64,000 nt of DNA from Candidatus Dormiibacterota bacterium (GTDB taxonomy: Bacteria > Chloroflexota > Dormibacteria > Dormibacterales > Dormibacteraceae), in contig JAMXLM010000028.1 in NCBI GenBank assembly GCA_024280995.1, forward strand, positions 1 through 64,000, in the 5' to 3' direction. A program made the position numbers and the translations under genes. Below, one piece after another: positions 26,454 to 34,004 of this stretch. Every line of letters begins with the position of its first letter. Position 1 is the first letter of the stretch. The notes beneath the pieces were generated by a model. That model searched no databases and was not told where the DNA came from. It saw only the letters and a list, made by a program, of their open reading frames with translations.

Positions 26454-27455
26454 TCAGACCAGGAACCTTCCGTTCTCCATGATCTTCCGGCCGTCCACGG
26501 TCACGGTCGCGTGCGAAGCGAGCGCGTCGACATGCGACGGGCACTCCCAGTCCGCCTTCGTCTCGAACGCGTACGGGTCGCCGAACGCGATGTGCACACC
26601 GGGGAACTTCTCGTCCTGCAAGAAGTTGCCGACGATGCGCGTCAGCCCGACGTTGGTGCCGATCGCGAACTCCCCGACGCGGTTCGAGCACGGATGCTGG
26701 GCAAGGTAGGCGCGAAATTCGGCGCCCAGCTGCTCGTTCGGAGTCTCCACCGAAGCCACGCGCCCGCCTTTGATCACGATCCGCACCGGCGGCGACAGCA
26801 CGCGGTACTTCTCCGCGAACCAATCGCCAAGCTCCTCGGCCGCGAGCACTCCGTCCACCGACTGCGGACACGTGAACGTCTCGCCCTCGGGAAGATTGCC
26901 CCAGCGTCCCTGCTCCCAGAACCGGCCGTCGCTCGGGATCCACTTCAGGTTCGGTGAAAAGGTCGCCACCAGGTCGGTGCCGAGCGAGGTCTGCACCGCG
27001 ATCGTGCCGGCGTGCCTCGCGATGTCGTAGATCTTTTGCGTGACGCGATAGATCTCCTGGTAATCGCCGGCCATTCCGTCCCGCATCAGCTCGTCGTCGA
27101 TTCCGATCATGTGGCCGTGGCGGCACCGCAGATCGTCGGCCAGCAGGGTCAGCATCGGTTTGCGAAAGCCAAGCTCTCCGGGCTGCCCGGTACCGACATA
27201 GAAGGACGCGGTGGGCTTGAAGCGATGAATCTCCTCGCCGAGCTCACGCGGAAACGAAGTCGCCGGCCGGCTCATGTGGTCCTCCATCGTCCACGCCTTG
27301 ACCGTCGCCCCGGTGGACCGGACCTCTTCCTCGATGGCTTCCGCGATCTCCATTCGCGGCCGGTCGCGGATGATGAACACGCGATCGTCGGGGCCGATGT
27401 TGAGGCACACGCGAACGGCGTTTCGCGTGCCCGCGGCGAGGTCTGAGCGGATCAC
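26454..27455 (-). CDS. M29-type metallo-aminopeptidase (aminopeptidase T family)
   Basis: A 333-residue cytosolic peptidase of the thermophilic aminopeptidase family (COG2309). Expected metal-site segments are present: PEGETFTCP, NRVGEFAIGTN, PGVHIAFGDPY and CPSHVDALAS. It releases N-terminal residues from peptides. The start is set at GTG 27455 (IRSDLAAGTRNAVRVCLNI); a longer frame upstream runs into the preceding gene. It follows the pseudo-hydrolase gene by 17 bases and is probably in the ECF sigma operon. Confidence 0.85.
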   Translation of the reverse strand: MIRSDLAAGTRNAVRVCLNIGPDDRVFIIRDRPRMEIAEAIEEEVRSTGATVKAWTMEDHMSRPATSFPRELGEEIHRFKPTASFYVGTGQPGELGFRKPMLTLLADDLRCRHGHMIGIDDELMRDGMAGDYQEIYRVTQKIYDIARHAGTIAVQTSLGTDLVATFSPNLKWIPSDGRFWEQGRWGNLPEGETFTCPQSVDGVLAAEELGDWFAEKYRVLSPPVRIVIKGGRVASVETPNEQLGAEFRAYLAQHPCSNRVGEFAIGTNVGLTRIVGNFLQDEKFPGVHIAFGDPYAFETKADWECPSHVDALASHATVTVDGRKIMENGRFLV

Positions 27456-27472
27456 ACCAAAAGGGTACCGGC

Positions 27473-29080
27473 CTACGCGGGGTAGTCGGACGAGCACACC
27501 GTGCCCGTCGCCGGCAGCACGAGCTTGGCCAGGTACGAGTTGACGGCGAGGCGGACACATCCACTGTTCACGTAGGAGAACACCCCGTAGCCATCCCGAG
27601 TCAGAAGCACCGAGCCCGGCAGCTCGGCGTGCACCGCCTGCGCTGCAGCGAGCGAGTAGTACGGGTCATTGGTTCCCCCGATGAGGAGGGCCGGCGGCGC
27701 ACCTAGCGCAGGCAGCGGGCCGGGCGCGGATCTCGCCTTGACCGGCCACGGCGCGCATTCCAGCGGGACGTACTGGAAGGCTGGGCCGAAGATCGGGGAT
27801 GCCTTGCTCAGGGCCTGGCCGAGAGCGCCGTACTGGAGCACGTCGCCCGAGACCTGGTGGTCCGCGCAAAACTGGGCGAGGAACGCTTCGCCCGGCGTCG
27901 CGTAGGCGCCGTCGGAATTCCTACCGGAGTACTGATCCGCCAGAGCGAGCAATCCCGATCCGTCGCCCCCGGCCGCGTCGTCGAGGGCGGTCGCGAGCTG
28001 GTTCCAGTTGTGCGGATCGAGCCCGAGGATGAGGCCGGCGATGACAAGGGTGCGGCTCAGCGCCCTCGAGCCGACCCGGAGTGGGGCCCTGTCGACCGAC
28101 TGCATGAGGCCGCCTAACCGGTCGGCAGGGTCGCCGCCCCGCGCCAGCGGGCAGCTCGCGGAGGAGCGGCAGTACGCGAGGAAAGCCTGCAGGCTCGCCT
28201 CGTAGCCGGCGGCGCGCAGGCGCCATTCGGCGGCCGCGCTCGCTGCAGGGTCGAGCAGGCCGTCGAGCGCGATCGCGCGGACCCGGGTGGGGAAGAGGTG
28301 CGCGTACATCTGGCCGAGGAAGGTGCCGTAGCCGTAACCGAGATACGTGATCCTCGACTCGCCAAGGGCGGCGCGTATCGCGTCCACATCGCGCGCGGCG
28401 CTCGCGGTGTCGACAAAGGGAATGATCCTCCCGGCCTTCTGCTGACACGCCTCCGCCACCGCCTGGTTGGCCTGCAGGAACACGCGTTGCTCGCTGGGGT
28501 CGTCGAGTACCGTGTCGACCTCGTTGATCGCATCTCTCTGCGCGTCGGTGAGGCACTGCACCGGCGAGCTCCTGCCGAACCCGCGCTGGTCGAACGCGAC
28601 CAGATCGAAGCGTTTGAACTGGTCGGCGTAGAAAACGGAGTTCTTCCGCAGGAAATCGACGCCGGCGACAGTAGCGCCGATCAGCAGCGATCCTATCCTG
28701 TGCGCACTGTCGGTCGCGGGTTTGCGGATGACGGCGACGCCGATCGAGCCCGCAGCGGGGTGCGAGTAGTCCAGCGGGACTGTGACGGTGCTGCATTGGA
28801 ACTCGCCACCGCAGCCGCTCCACACCGTGGAGGGTGCGCCGAAGAAGTGCTGCACGGCCAGGAAGGCACCTGTGGCCGCGATAAGGAGCAGGACGATGAG
28901 CACGGCGGCAAGCAGCTGCCGGCCCGGACCGGTGGGGATGGCGAGACGCCGGCCGACCGGTCGCTTGACCTCCGCGGAGCCGAGAGCGGCCATCGTGCGG
29001 CCGAGAAGGCGTGCATCCGGAAAACCCGGGCCGGGGTCGAACGCGTCCGCGAGCCTGCGCCGCAGGATCTCTTCAGCCAT
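27473..29080 (-). CDS. Membrane-anchored degenerate S33-type alpha/beta hydrolase, probable anti-sigma factor
   Basis: A 535-residue protein: N-terminal cytoplasmic segment (about 1-54), one membrane helix at about 55-78 and a large extracytoplasmic domain resembling tripeptidyl-aminopeptidases of family S33. The catalytic machinery looks lost. The nucleophile motif reads GYGYG at 248-252, with Gly250 in place of Ser. The catalytic His position in RDGYGVFSYVNSGCV is Val500. The oxyanion loop normally NPGGPG is replaced by IGATVAG. The Asp of GGTNDP remains. It overlaps the ECF sigma gene by 8 bases. Together this suggests a membrane anti-sigma factor whose outer domain senses a ligand; function is inferred. 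Confidence 0.75.
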   Translation of the reverse strand: MAEEILRRRLADAFDPGPGFPDARLLGRTMAALGSAEVKRPVGRRLAIPTGPGRQLLAAVLIVLLLIAATGAFLAVQHFFGAPSTVWSGCGGEFQCSTVTVPLDYSHPAAGSIGVAVIRKPATDSAHRIGSLLIGATVAGVDFLRKNSVFYADQFKRFDLVAFDQRGFGRSSPVQCLTDAQRDAINEVDTVLDDPSEQRVFLQANQAVAEACQQKAGRIIPFVDTASAARDVDAIRAALGESRITYLGYGYGTFLGQMYAHLFPTRVRAIALDGLLDPAASAAAEWRLRAAGYEASLQAFLAYCRSSASCPLARGGDPADRLGGLMQSVDRAPLRVGSRALSRTLVIAGLILGLDPHNWNQLATALDDAAGGDGSGLLALADQYSGRNSDGAYATPGEAFLAQFCADHQVSGDVLQYGALGQALSKASPIFGPAFQYVPLECAPWPVKARSAPGPLPALGAPPALLIGGTNDPYYSLAAAQAVHAELPGSVLLTRDGYGVFSYVNSGCVRLAVNSYLAKLVLPATGTVCSSDYPA

Positions 29081-29618
29081 TCGCCCTGACCTCGCCGGCT
29101 TGAAGGGCCGGACGCAGCCGCTTCAGCGCTCGGTGGATTCTTGTCTTCGCGCCGGCCTCGGAGATGCCGAGCGCCGCCCCGACGTCGTTCAGCGACATGT
29201 CGAGGTGGAAGTGAAGGAGGAGGGCGACGCGCTGAGCGTGCGGAAGACTCGCCACCGCGCGGCGCAGCTCCTCGCCCTCGAGCCAGCTCGCCGTTTCGTC
29301 GGCCGCACTCGGAGCCGGAACTTCGGGCACGCGAATCATCTGCCACCACCTGTCCCGGCGGAGCTCCCGGCACTGGTTGGCGACGATGCCCATGAACCAG
29401 GGCTGGAACCTTCTGCCCACGCGTATGTTTTTCATTCGCCGCCAGGCCCGCAGCGCCGCTTCCTGGAACGCGTCCTCGGCCTCAGAGCGATCGCGCAGCA
29501 TCGCGAACGCGAGCCTGGTGGCGGGACGGACCGCGGGCTCGAGCAGTCGCTCATACGCGCCCCGATCCCCGGCCCTGGCTCGGGCGATGAGAGCTTGCTC
29601 GGCTTCATCCGCGGTCAC
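29073..29618 (-). CDS. ECF-type RNA polymerase sigma factor
   Basis: A 181-residue sigma factor with region 2 (RLAFAMLRDRSEAEDAFQEA) and region 4 (LPHAQRVALLLHFHLDMSLNDVGAALGIS, with the second recognition helix following). GTG start. Its stop lies inside the start of the membrane pseudo-hydrolase gene, the usual layout of a sigma/anti-sigma pair. It probably controls its own operon and an envelope or nutrient response. Confidence 0.93.
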   Translation of the reverse strand: MTADEAEQALIARARAGDRGAYERLLEPAVRPATRLAFAMLRDRSEAEDAFQEAALRAWRRMKNIRVGRRFQPWFMGIVANQCRELRRDRWWQMIRVPEVPAPSAADETASWLEGEELRRAVASLPHAQRVALLLHFHLDMSLNDVGAALGISEAGAKTRIHRALKRLRPALQAGEVRANG

Positions 29619-29702
29619 CTGTCCATCGCTCTACATCCGTCCTACGGGCCGGGCGCCCGCGAGGGTGTCAGGTGCGACTCGCGGTGGCACAATCGAGATC
29701 TG

Positions 29703-29951
29703 ATGGCCGGGCTAGAGGAGCGCGACCTCCGGAGCCTGGAGCGAAGGAGCATGTACTCCATCTTCGCCCCGCTCGACGGCAGCGACGGGCTCTCGCGAGA
29801 GCTCGAGCTCGACGACGAGGCCAACCCGACCCGCGCCGGCGAGCTCGCCGTGTGGGGATTCATCCGCCGCCGGTTGCGCCGCCGGCGCAAGCCTGCGATC
29901 GACGACGCGTGGGCTTCGGCGATGTTCGTCTTCGTCCGCCGATTTCGCTAG
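29703..29951 (+). CDS. Small basic hypothetical protein
   Basis: An 82-residue frame beginning MAGLEERDLRSLERRSM, with an Arg cluster FIRRRLRRRRKP in the middle and a hydrophobic C-terminus (SAMFVFVRRF). Codon third positions are G/C-rich, as in real genes here. It is divergent from the sigma factor and overlaps the HNH gene tail-to-tail by 4 bases. A competing frame on the opposite strand (29642-29890) is less convincing. No family recognised. Confidence 0.5.
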   Translation: MAGLEERDLRSLERRSMYSIFAPLDGSDGLSRELELDDEANPTRAGELAVWGFIRRRLRRRRKPAIDDAWASAMFVFVRRFR

Positions 29952-30505
29952 CCACCCGACCAGCGGATGAGCCGGCCCTGGTCCTGGCAGCGCCTGCATA
30001 CCATGGCCGGCTTCTTCGCCCAGCGCCCGCAACCCGCGGCGCACGGCTGCAGATGGTGGTGGCACGCGAAGCAGAGCACGAGCAAGTTCGTCTCGGAGTC
30101 GTCGCCCCCGCGCAGGATCCCGAGGCGGTGGTGGACGTCGAGCTGGCGGTCAGAGCCTGAGACGCCGCAGATCTCACAGCATCCTCCGCGCTCGGCGATG
30201 AGCTTGCGGCGCCGGGCCGCGTTCAGCGGCAGCGCGCCCGAGCGCCGGTTGTTCGCCGCGCGCATCCTCTCGCGGAGCGTCGGCTGGCTGAGGAGAGGCG
30301 CGAACGGCCCCGGGCGAAGGGCGGAGCAGGCGCCGCACAGGGCGACCAGGTTGGCGCTCGAGGCCGAACCCCCTTCCTCCACGGCGAAGAGATAAAGCGC
30401 CCAGGGCCATTCGAGGCCGCATCGCTCGCAGGACCCGCGCGAACGCTTGAACACGACGGCGCGCGCGCCGCCGCTGACGTGCAAGCGATCCCCCACCGAA
30501 CGCAC
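29948..30505 (-). CDS. HNH-type nuclease with repeated zinc modules
   Basis: A 185-residue protein. Residues about 105-155 form an HNH/McrA-like site: CEICG, then LDVHHRLGILRGGDD, then NLLVLCFACHH. An earlier module (about 25-65: CERCG, then NLVALCGAC) has the same Cys spacing but lacks the HH pair, so it looks like a degenerate duplicate. A third cluster near the C-terminus (CAAGCGRW, CRRC) resembles a zinc ribbon. Family members are nicking or restriction-type nucleases. It follows the secreted-protein gene on the same strand by 31 bases. No methylase or other defence gene is adjacent. Confidence 0.78.
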   Translation of the reverse strand: MRSVGDRLHVSGGARAVVFKRSRGSCERCGLEWPWALYLFAVEEGGSASSANLVALCGACSALRPGPFAPLLSQPTLRERMRAANNRRSGALPLNAARRRKLIAERGGCCEICGVSGSDRQLDVHHRLGILRGGDDSETNLLVLCFACHHHLQPCAAGCGRWAKKPAMVCRRCQDQGRLIRWSGG

Positions 30506-30536
30506 GTTCGAGGGGCGTAGTCTACCGCGTCAGGGC

Positions 30537-31079
30537 CTACCTGACTGCGGACACCTTGCCGTTGCCGTCGATGTAGAAAGTGAACAGCTGGCTGTGATCC
30601 TGCTGCGTCTGGCCCGTGATCTCGGCCCACGCCGCACCGAGGTCGTGCGGCTCATTCCACGCCGCCGAGATGTCGCCGTGGCGCACGTCGGTGCTGGTTT
30701 TCGGCAGGCCGAGCGCGACCATCGCGCCCTTGAACCTGTCGTGGGGCTGCAGCGGGCGGTCGAACTCGTAGACATAGCCGCCGTCCGCGGTCTTCTGGAC
30801 GAAGTGGTATTCGCCGTTCTGACCGATCTGCGCGGCGAAGCTCTGGTCTGAGCTCACGCCGACGGTGTGAAGACCCATCTGCAAGTTCGAGTTGAAGCAG
30901 CCGAAGCTTCCATTGACCGTGCTGTCGCTCGAGACGGCGTGCATGACCTTCTCCGCGCAGGCTGGTCGATCCCATACGTTCGTGACCTGAGGCACCCCGC
31001 CCGCGAGCAGGGCACCGAACATCGCCGCTCCGAAAACGGTGATGACAGGTCGCTTCGATTTAGGCAGGTGAATTTGCAT
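30537..31079 (-). CDS. Secreted or membrane-anchored protein of unknown function
   Basis: A 180-residue protein beginning MQIHLPKSKRPVITVFG, with a hydrophobic N-terminal helix (about 12-30) and a polar C-terminal domain ending TFYIDGNGKVSAVR. Two or three Cys (PACAEKV, GSFGCFNS) could form a disulfide. An in-frame upstream start at 31202 gives a non-signal-like extension and is less likely. No family recognised. The 226 bases upstream to the divergent PBP hold a CCGGAT/ATCCGG inverted repeat (31096-31126) and a possible -10 CATAAT at 31250-31255. Confidence 0.6.
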   Translation of the reverse strand: MQIHLPKSKRPVITVFGAAMFGALLAGGVPQVTNVWDRPACAEKVMHAVSSDSTVNGSFGCFNSNLQMGLHTVGVSSDQSFAAQIGQNGEYHFVQKTADGGYVYEFDRPLQPHDRFKGAMVALGLPKTSTDVRHGDISAAWNEPHDLGAAWAEITGQTQQDHSQLFTFYIDGNGKVSAVR

Positions 31080-31306
31080 CCAGCATGTGCTCCCCCCGGA
31101 TGATGCGACCGAATACGAATATCCGGTCTTAGAAGCAACGGCTGAGGTAGCGATTCCGGCGTGATTGCTTACTCGGCCACCTGAAGGCGTTTCCATCTTC
31201 ATGAGGATCGAGGGCGGCTCGCGTCAAGCTGAGCGAGATCGAGCCGATTCATAATCCGGGGGTTGAGCGGGTACGCGCTGAGATTGCGCGCATCTTGCCG
31301 AGAACG

Positions 31307-33331
31307 ATGAAGCGACGCGGTGGACTCATGGTTCGCGCAGCTCTTCTCTTCGTGCTGCTCATTCCCGCGTTGTTCGCTTCGCCGTGGTTCATCGCGTATT
31401 CGGCGCCGCTGCCCGACGTCTCCAACCTGGACAACGGGCTCCCGGGCGACACGATCCTCTTTGCCGGCGACGGCACCAGCGTTCTGGCCGACCTGCACAC
31501 GCCGGGATACCAGCACTACGACGAGTCGCTGTCGGCGATGGGTCCGATCCTGCCCGAAGCGGTGGTGGCGATCGAGGACAAGAACTTCTACAACGAGCCC
31601 GGCATCGATCCGGCGGGCATCGCGCGCGCCGCGTTCATCGACCTCCGCGAGCACAACACGCAGCAGGGCGCGTCGACGATCACCCAGCAGCTCGTGAAGG
31701 TGCGTCTCCTGGGCAACCAGCCGACGTTCCAACGCAAATTGACCGAGGCGCTGCTGGCCTTCGCCGTCGAGCGCCACTACACGAAGTCGCAGATCCTCGA
31801 GATGTACCTGAACAGCGTCTCGTTCGGCAACTCGGCGACCGGTACGGCCGCAGCCTCGTCGATCTACTTCCACAAGAAGACGAGCGAGCTCGACTTGGCC
31901 CAGGCGTCGATCCTTGCCGGCATGGTTCGCGGTCCAACGCTCTACAACCCGTTCACCAACTGGACGGTGACCAAGGCGCGGCAGCACGAAGTGCTCTCGG
32001 CAATGGTCGACGCCGGTGACATCTCGCAGTCGAACGCGGACAAGGCGTTCAAAGAGGATGTAAGCCCGCCGAATCACATGTATCCGCCGATGAACCGAGT
32101 GGTGGCGCCGGGGTTCGTGAGCTACGTCACCAGCGAGCTCAAGCAGACGTACGGCAGCCACACCCTCTACAGCGGCAGTCTTCGCATCTACACGACGCTG
32201 AGCATCCCGCTGCAGAACATCGCCCAGGCTTCGATCTCGGGCACGCAGCGCGACCTCGCGTGGCGCAACGTGCAGCAGGGGGCGTTGGTGGCGCTCGACC
32301 CGACCTCGGGGGCGATTCTGGCCATGGTCGGATCGGCCAACCCAGGCGGCTCCGGCGGCCAGTACAACCTGGCGGTGTGGCCGCCGCGCAACCCCGGTTC
32401 GTCGATGAAGATCTACACGTACTCGGCGGCGATCGCCAGCGGCAAGTTCACGATGACGACGCCCATCCGTGACTCGCCTATCACAGTCAGGATCCCCGGG
32501 CAGCCTGACTACCGGCCGATGAACTACGACGGCTCGTTCCACGGAACCTGCCAGGTGCAGGCCTGCATCGGCAACTCGTTGAACGTGCCGGCGGTCAAGG
32601 TCGAGATCGGTACCGGCATACCGAACGTCGTCGACATGGCCCGTGCGATGGGGGCGCCGCCCTGGCAGCAGAACCCCGACGGAAGCTTCTCGAACAACGA
32701 CGACCCGAACAGCTTCGGCCCGTCGCTGACGCTGGGCGGCTACGGTGAGACGCCGCTGCAGATGGCCACCGGCGCGTCGGTGCTAGCGTCACGCGGTGTG
32801 CTGCATCAGCCGTACGCGATATTCAAGGTGGTGAGCGGCGGAGCGACCGTCTACGAGCACCAGGCTTCCACCGGGCAGCAGGTCATCGATCCGAGGGTCG
32901 CTTTCATCATGTCGGAGATGCTCACGCGCGACCAGAACCGGGCGCTAATCTTCGGCCGCGACTCGCAGCTGGTCATCCCGGGTTGGAACGTCGCGGTCAA
33001 GACCGGGACGTCGGACAGCTTCGCCGACGCCTGGACGGTCGGCTACACGCCGAAGCTGGCGGTGGCCGTGTGGATGGGCAACCCCGACTGGCGCCAGAAG
33101 ATGACCGAGGGCTCAGACAGCTACTACGTCGCCGTGCCCGCGTGGCACCGGTTCATGGTGCAGGCGCTGCCGATCATGGGCTCGGTGGACTGGGGCGCGC
33201 CACCTCCGGGACTGATCTCCGCGTGGGGCAACTACTACCTGCCCGGCACGCAGCCGTCGTCGCAGCCGGGAGCGACGTCTTCGGGCGGTGGAGGCGGCGG
33301 CGGCGGTCACCACAAGAAGGGCGGCGGCTGA
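31307..33331 (+). CDS. Class A penicillin-binding protein (transglycosylase/transpeptidase)
   Basis: A 674-residue bifunctional peptidoglycan synthase: N-terminal anchor (about 8-30), GT51 domain with the catalytic Glu in EDKNFYNEPGID (about 90) and QGASTITQQ (about 120-128), then a transpeptidase domain with SxxK in PGSSMK (about 364), SxN in GNSLN and KTGT (about 565). The C-terminus is an unusual run of Gly with HHKK. The start is set at ATG 31307. It polymerises and crosslinks peptidoglycan outside the membrane. Confidence 0.93.
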   Translation: MKRRGGLMVRAALLFVLLIPALFASPWFIAYSAPLPDVSNLDNGLPGDTILFAGDGTSVLADLHTPGYQHYDESLSAMGPILPEAVVAIEDKNFYNEPGIDPAGIARAAFIDLREHNTQQGASTITQQLVKVRLLGNQPTFQRKLTEALLAFAVERHYTKSQILEMYLNSVSFGNSATGTAAASSIYFHKKTSELDLAQASILAGMVRGPTLYNPFTNWTVTKARQHEVLSAMVDAGDISQSNADKAFKEDVSPPNHMYPPMNRVVAPGFVSYVTSELKQTYGSHTLYSGSLRIYTTLSIPLQNIAQASISGTQRDLAWRNVQQGALVALDPTSGAILAMVGSANPGGSGGQYNLAVWPPRNPGSSMKIYTYSAAIASGKFTMTTPIRDSPITVRIPGQPDYRPMNYDGSFHGTCQVQACIGNSLNVPAVKVEIGTGIPNVVDMARAMGAPPWQQNPDGSFSNNDDPNSFGPSLTLGGYGETPLQMATGASVLASRGVLHQPYAIFKVVSGGATVYEHQASTGQQVIDPRVAFIMSEMLTRDQNRALIFGRDSQLVIPGWNVAVKTGTSDSFADAWTVGYTPKLAVAVWMGNPDWRQKMTEGSDSYYVAVPAWHRFMVQALPIMGSVDWGAPPPGLISAWGNYYLPGTQPSSQPGATSSGGGGGGGGHHKKGGG

Positions 33332-33361
33332 GCCTCCAAAAGCTGCTACGGTGATTGAGCT

Positions 33362-33445
33362 GTGACCGAATCGATGTCCGTTCGCATCCTCACCCGGCGG
33401 CGCGCGATCGACAACGGCCGGTGCAGCACCTGCCTCTGTAGTTAG
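33362..33445 (+). CDS. Cysteine-rich leader peptide upstream of carbonic anhydrase
   Basis: A 27-codon frame from GTG 33362 (or 23 codons from ATG 33374) ends in GRCSTCLCS, with three Cys in its last seven residues and a preceding TRRRAID block. A -10-like TACGGT at 33347-33352 lies 9 bases before the GTG, so the transcript may be leaderless. Actinobacterial leader peptides with Cys-rich ends sense cysteine supply by ribosome stalling and control downstream sulfur genes. The carbonic anhydrase starts 52 bases later behind AAAGGAGG. The frame, the Cys cluster and the spacing are direct observations; the attenuation role is inference. Confidence 0.6.
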   Translation: MTESMSVRILTRRRAIDNGRCSTCLCS

Positions 33446-33497
33446 CCCGACCCAAGCCGTTTCGGACTGACTGAACACAAAAAGGAGGCCGCTCGCC

Positions 33498-34004
33498 ATG
33501 AGCGTTACCGACGAACTCGTCCGCAACAACCAGTCCTACGCCGGCTCATTCAAGAAGGGAGACCTTCCGCTCCCGCCGGCCAAGCAGGTGGCTGTGCTCG
33601 CGTGCATGGACGCACGCCTGGACGTGCACAAGATCCTCGGCCTGCAGGAGGGCGACGCGCACGTGATCCGAAACGCCGGAGGCGCGGTGACAGACGACGC
33701 CATCAGGTCGATCGCCATCTCGCAGCGATTGCTCGGCACGAAGGAGATCGTCCTCATCCACCACACGGGCTGCGGCATGCTCACGTTTCGCGACGACGAC
33801 CTGAAGCGCAAGATCGAGGAGGAAACCGGCATCCGGCCCGCGTTCGCCTTCGAGGCGTTCGGCGATCTCGACGAGGACGTGAAGCAGTCGATCGCGCGCA
33901 TCATGGCAAGTCCTTTCATCCCCAACAAGTCGAGCGTCCGCGGGTTCGTGTACGACGTCACCACGGGGCTCCTCAACGAGGTCGGAGTCCCGGCCGCGGT
34001 CTAA
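33498..34004 (+). CDS. Beta-carbonic anhydrase, Rv1284-like
   Basis: A 168-residue zinc enzyme interconverting CO2 and bicarbonate. Zinc ligands: Cys36 in CMDARLD (with the Asp38/Arg40 dyad), His89 and Cys92 in HHTGCG. From memory it is strikingly like Mycobacterium Rv1284 in length and motifs, a gene next to sulfate-assimilation genes there. AAAGGAGG at 33481-33488 is a strong ribosome site. It lies downstream of the Cys-rich leader and overlaps the GH3 lipoprotein gene tail-to-tail by 4 bases. Confidence 0.92.
   Translation: MSVTDELVRNNQSYAGSFKKGDLPLPPAKQVAVLACMDARLDVHKILGLQEGDAHVIRNAGGAVTDDAIRSIAISQRLLGTKEIVLIHHTGCGMLTFRDDDLKRKIEEETGIRPAFAFEAFGDLDEDVKQSIARIMASPFIPNKSSVRGFVYDVTTGLLNEVGVPAAV

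Noticed and set aside
29642-29890. 82-codon minus-strand frame opposite the small basic protein
   Set aside because: Ser/Arg-rich translation with poor codon pattern; the plus-strand frame is more gene-like.
31199-32542. 447-codon open frame opposite the PBP
   Set aside because: Composition is Arg/Val/His-biased with no motif, and the opposite strand carries all PBP catalytic motifs.
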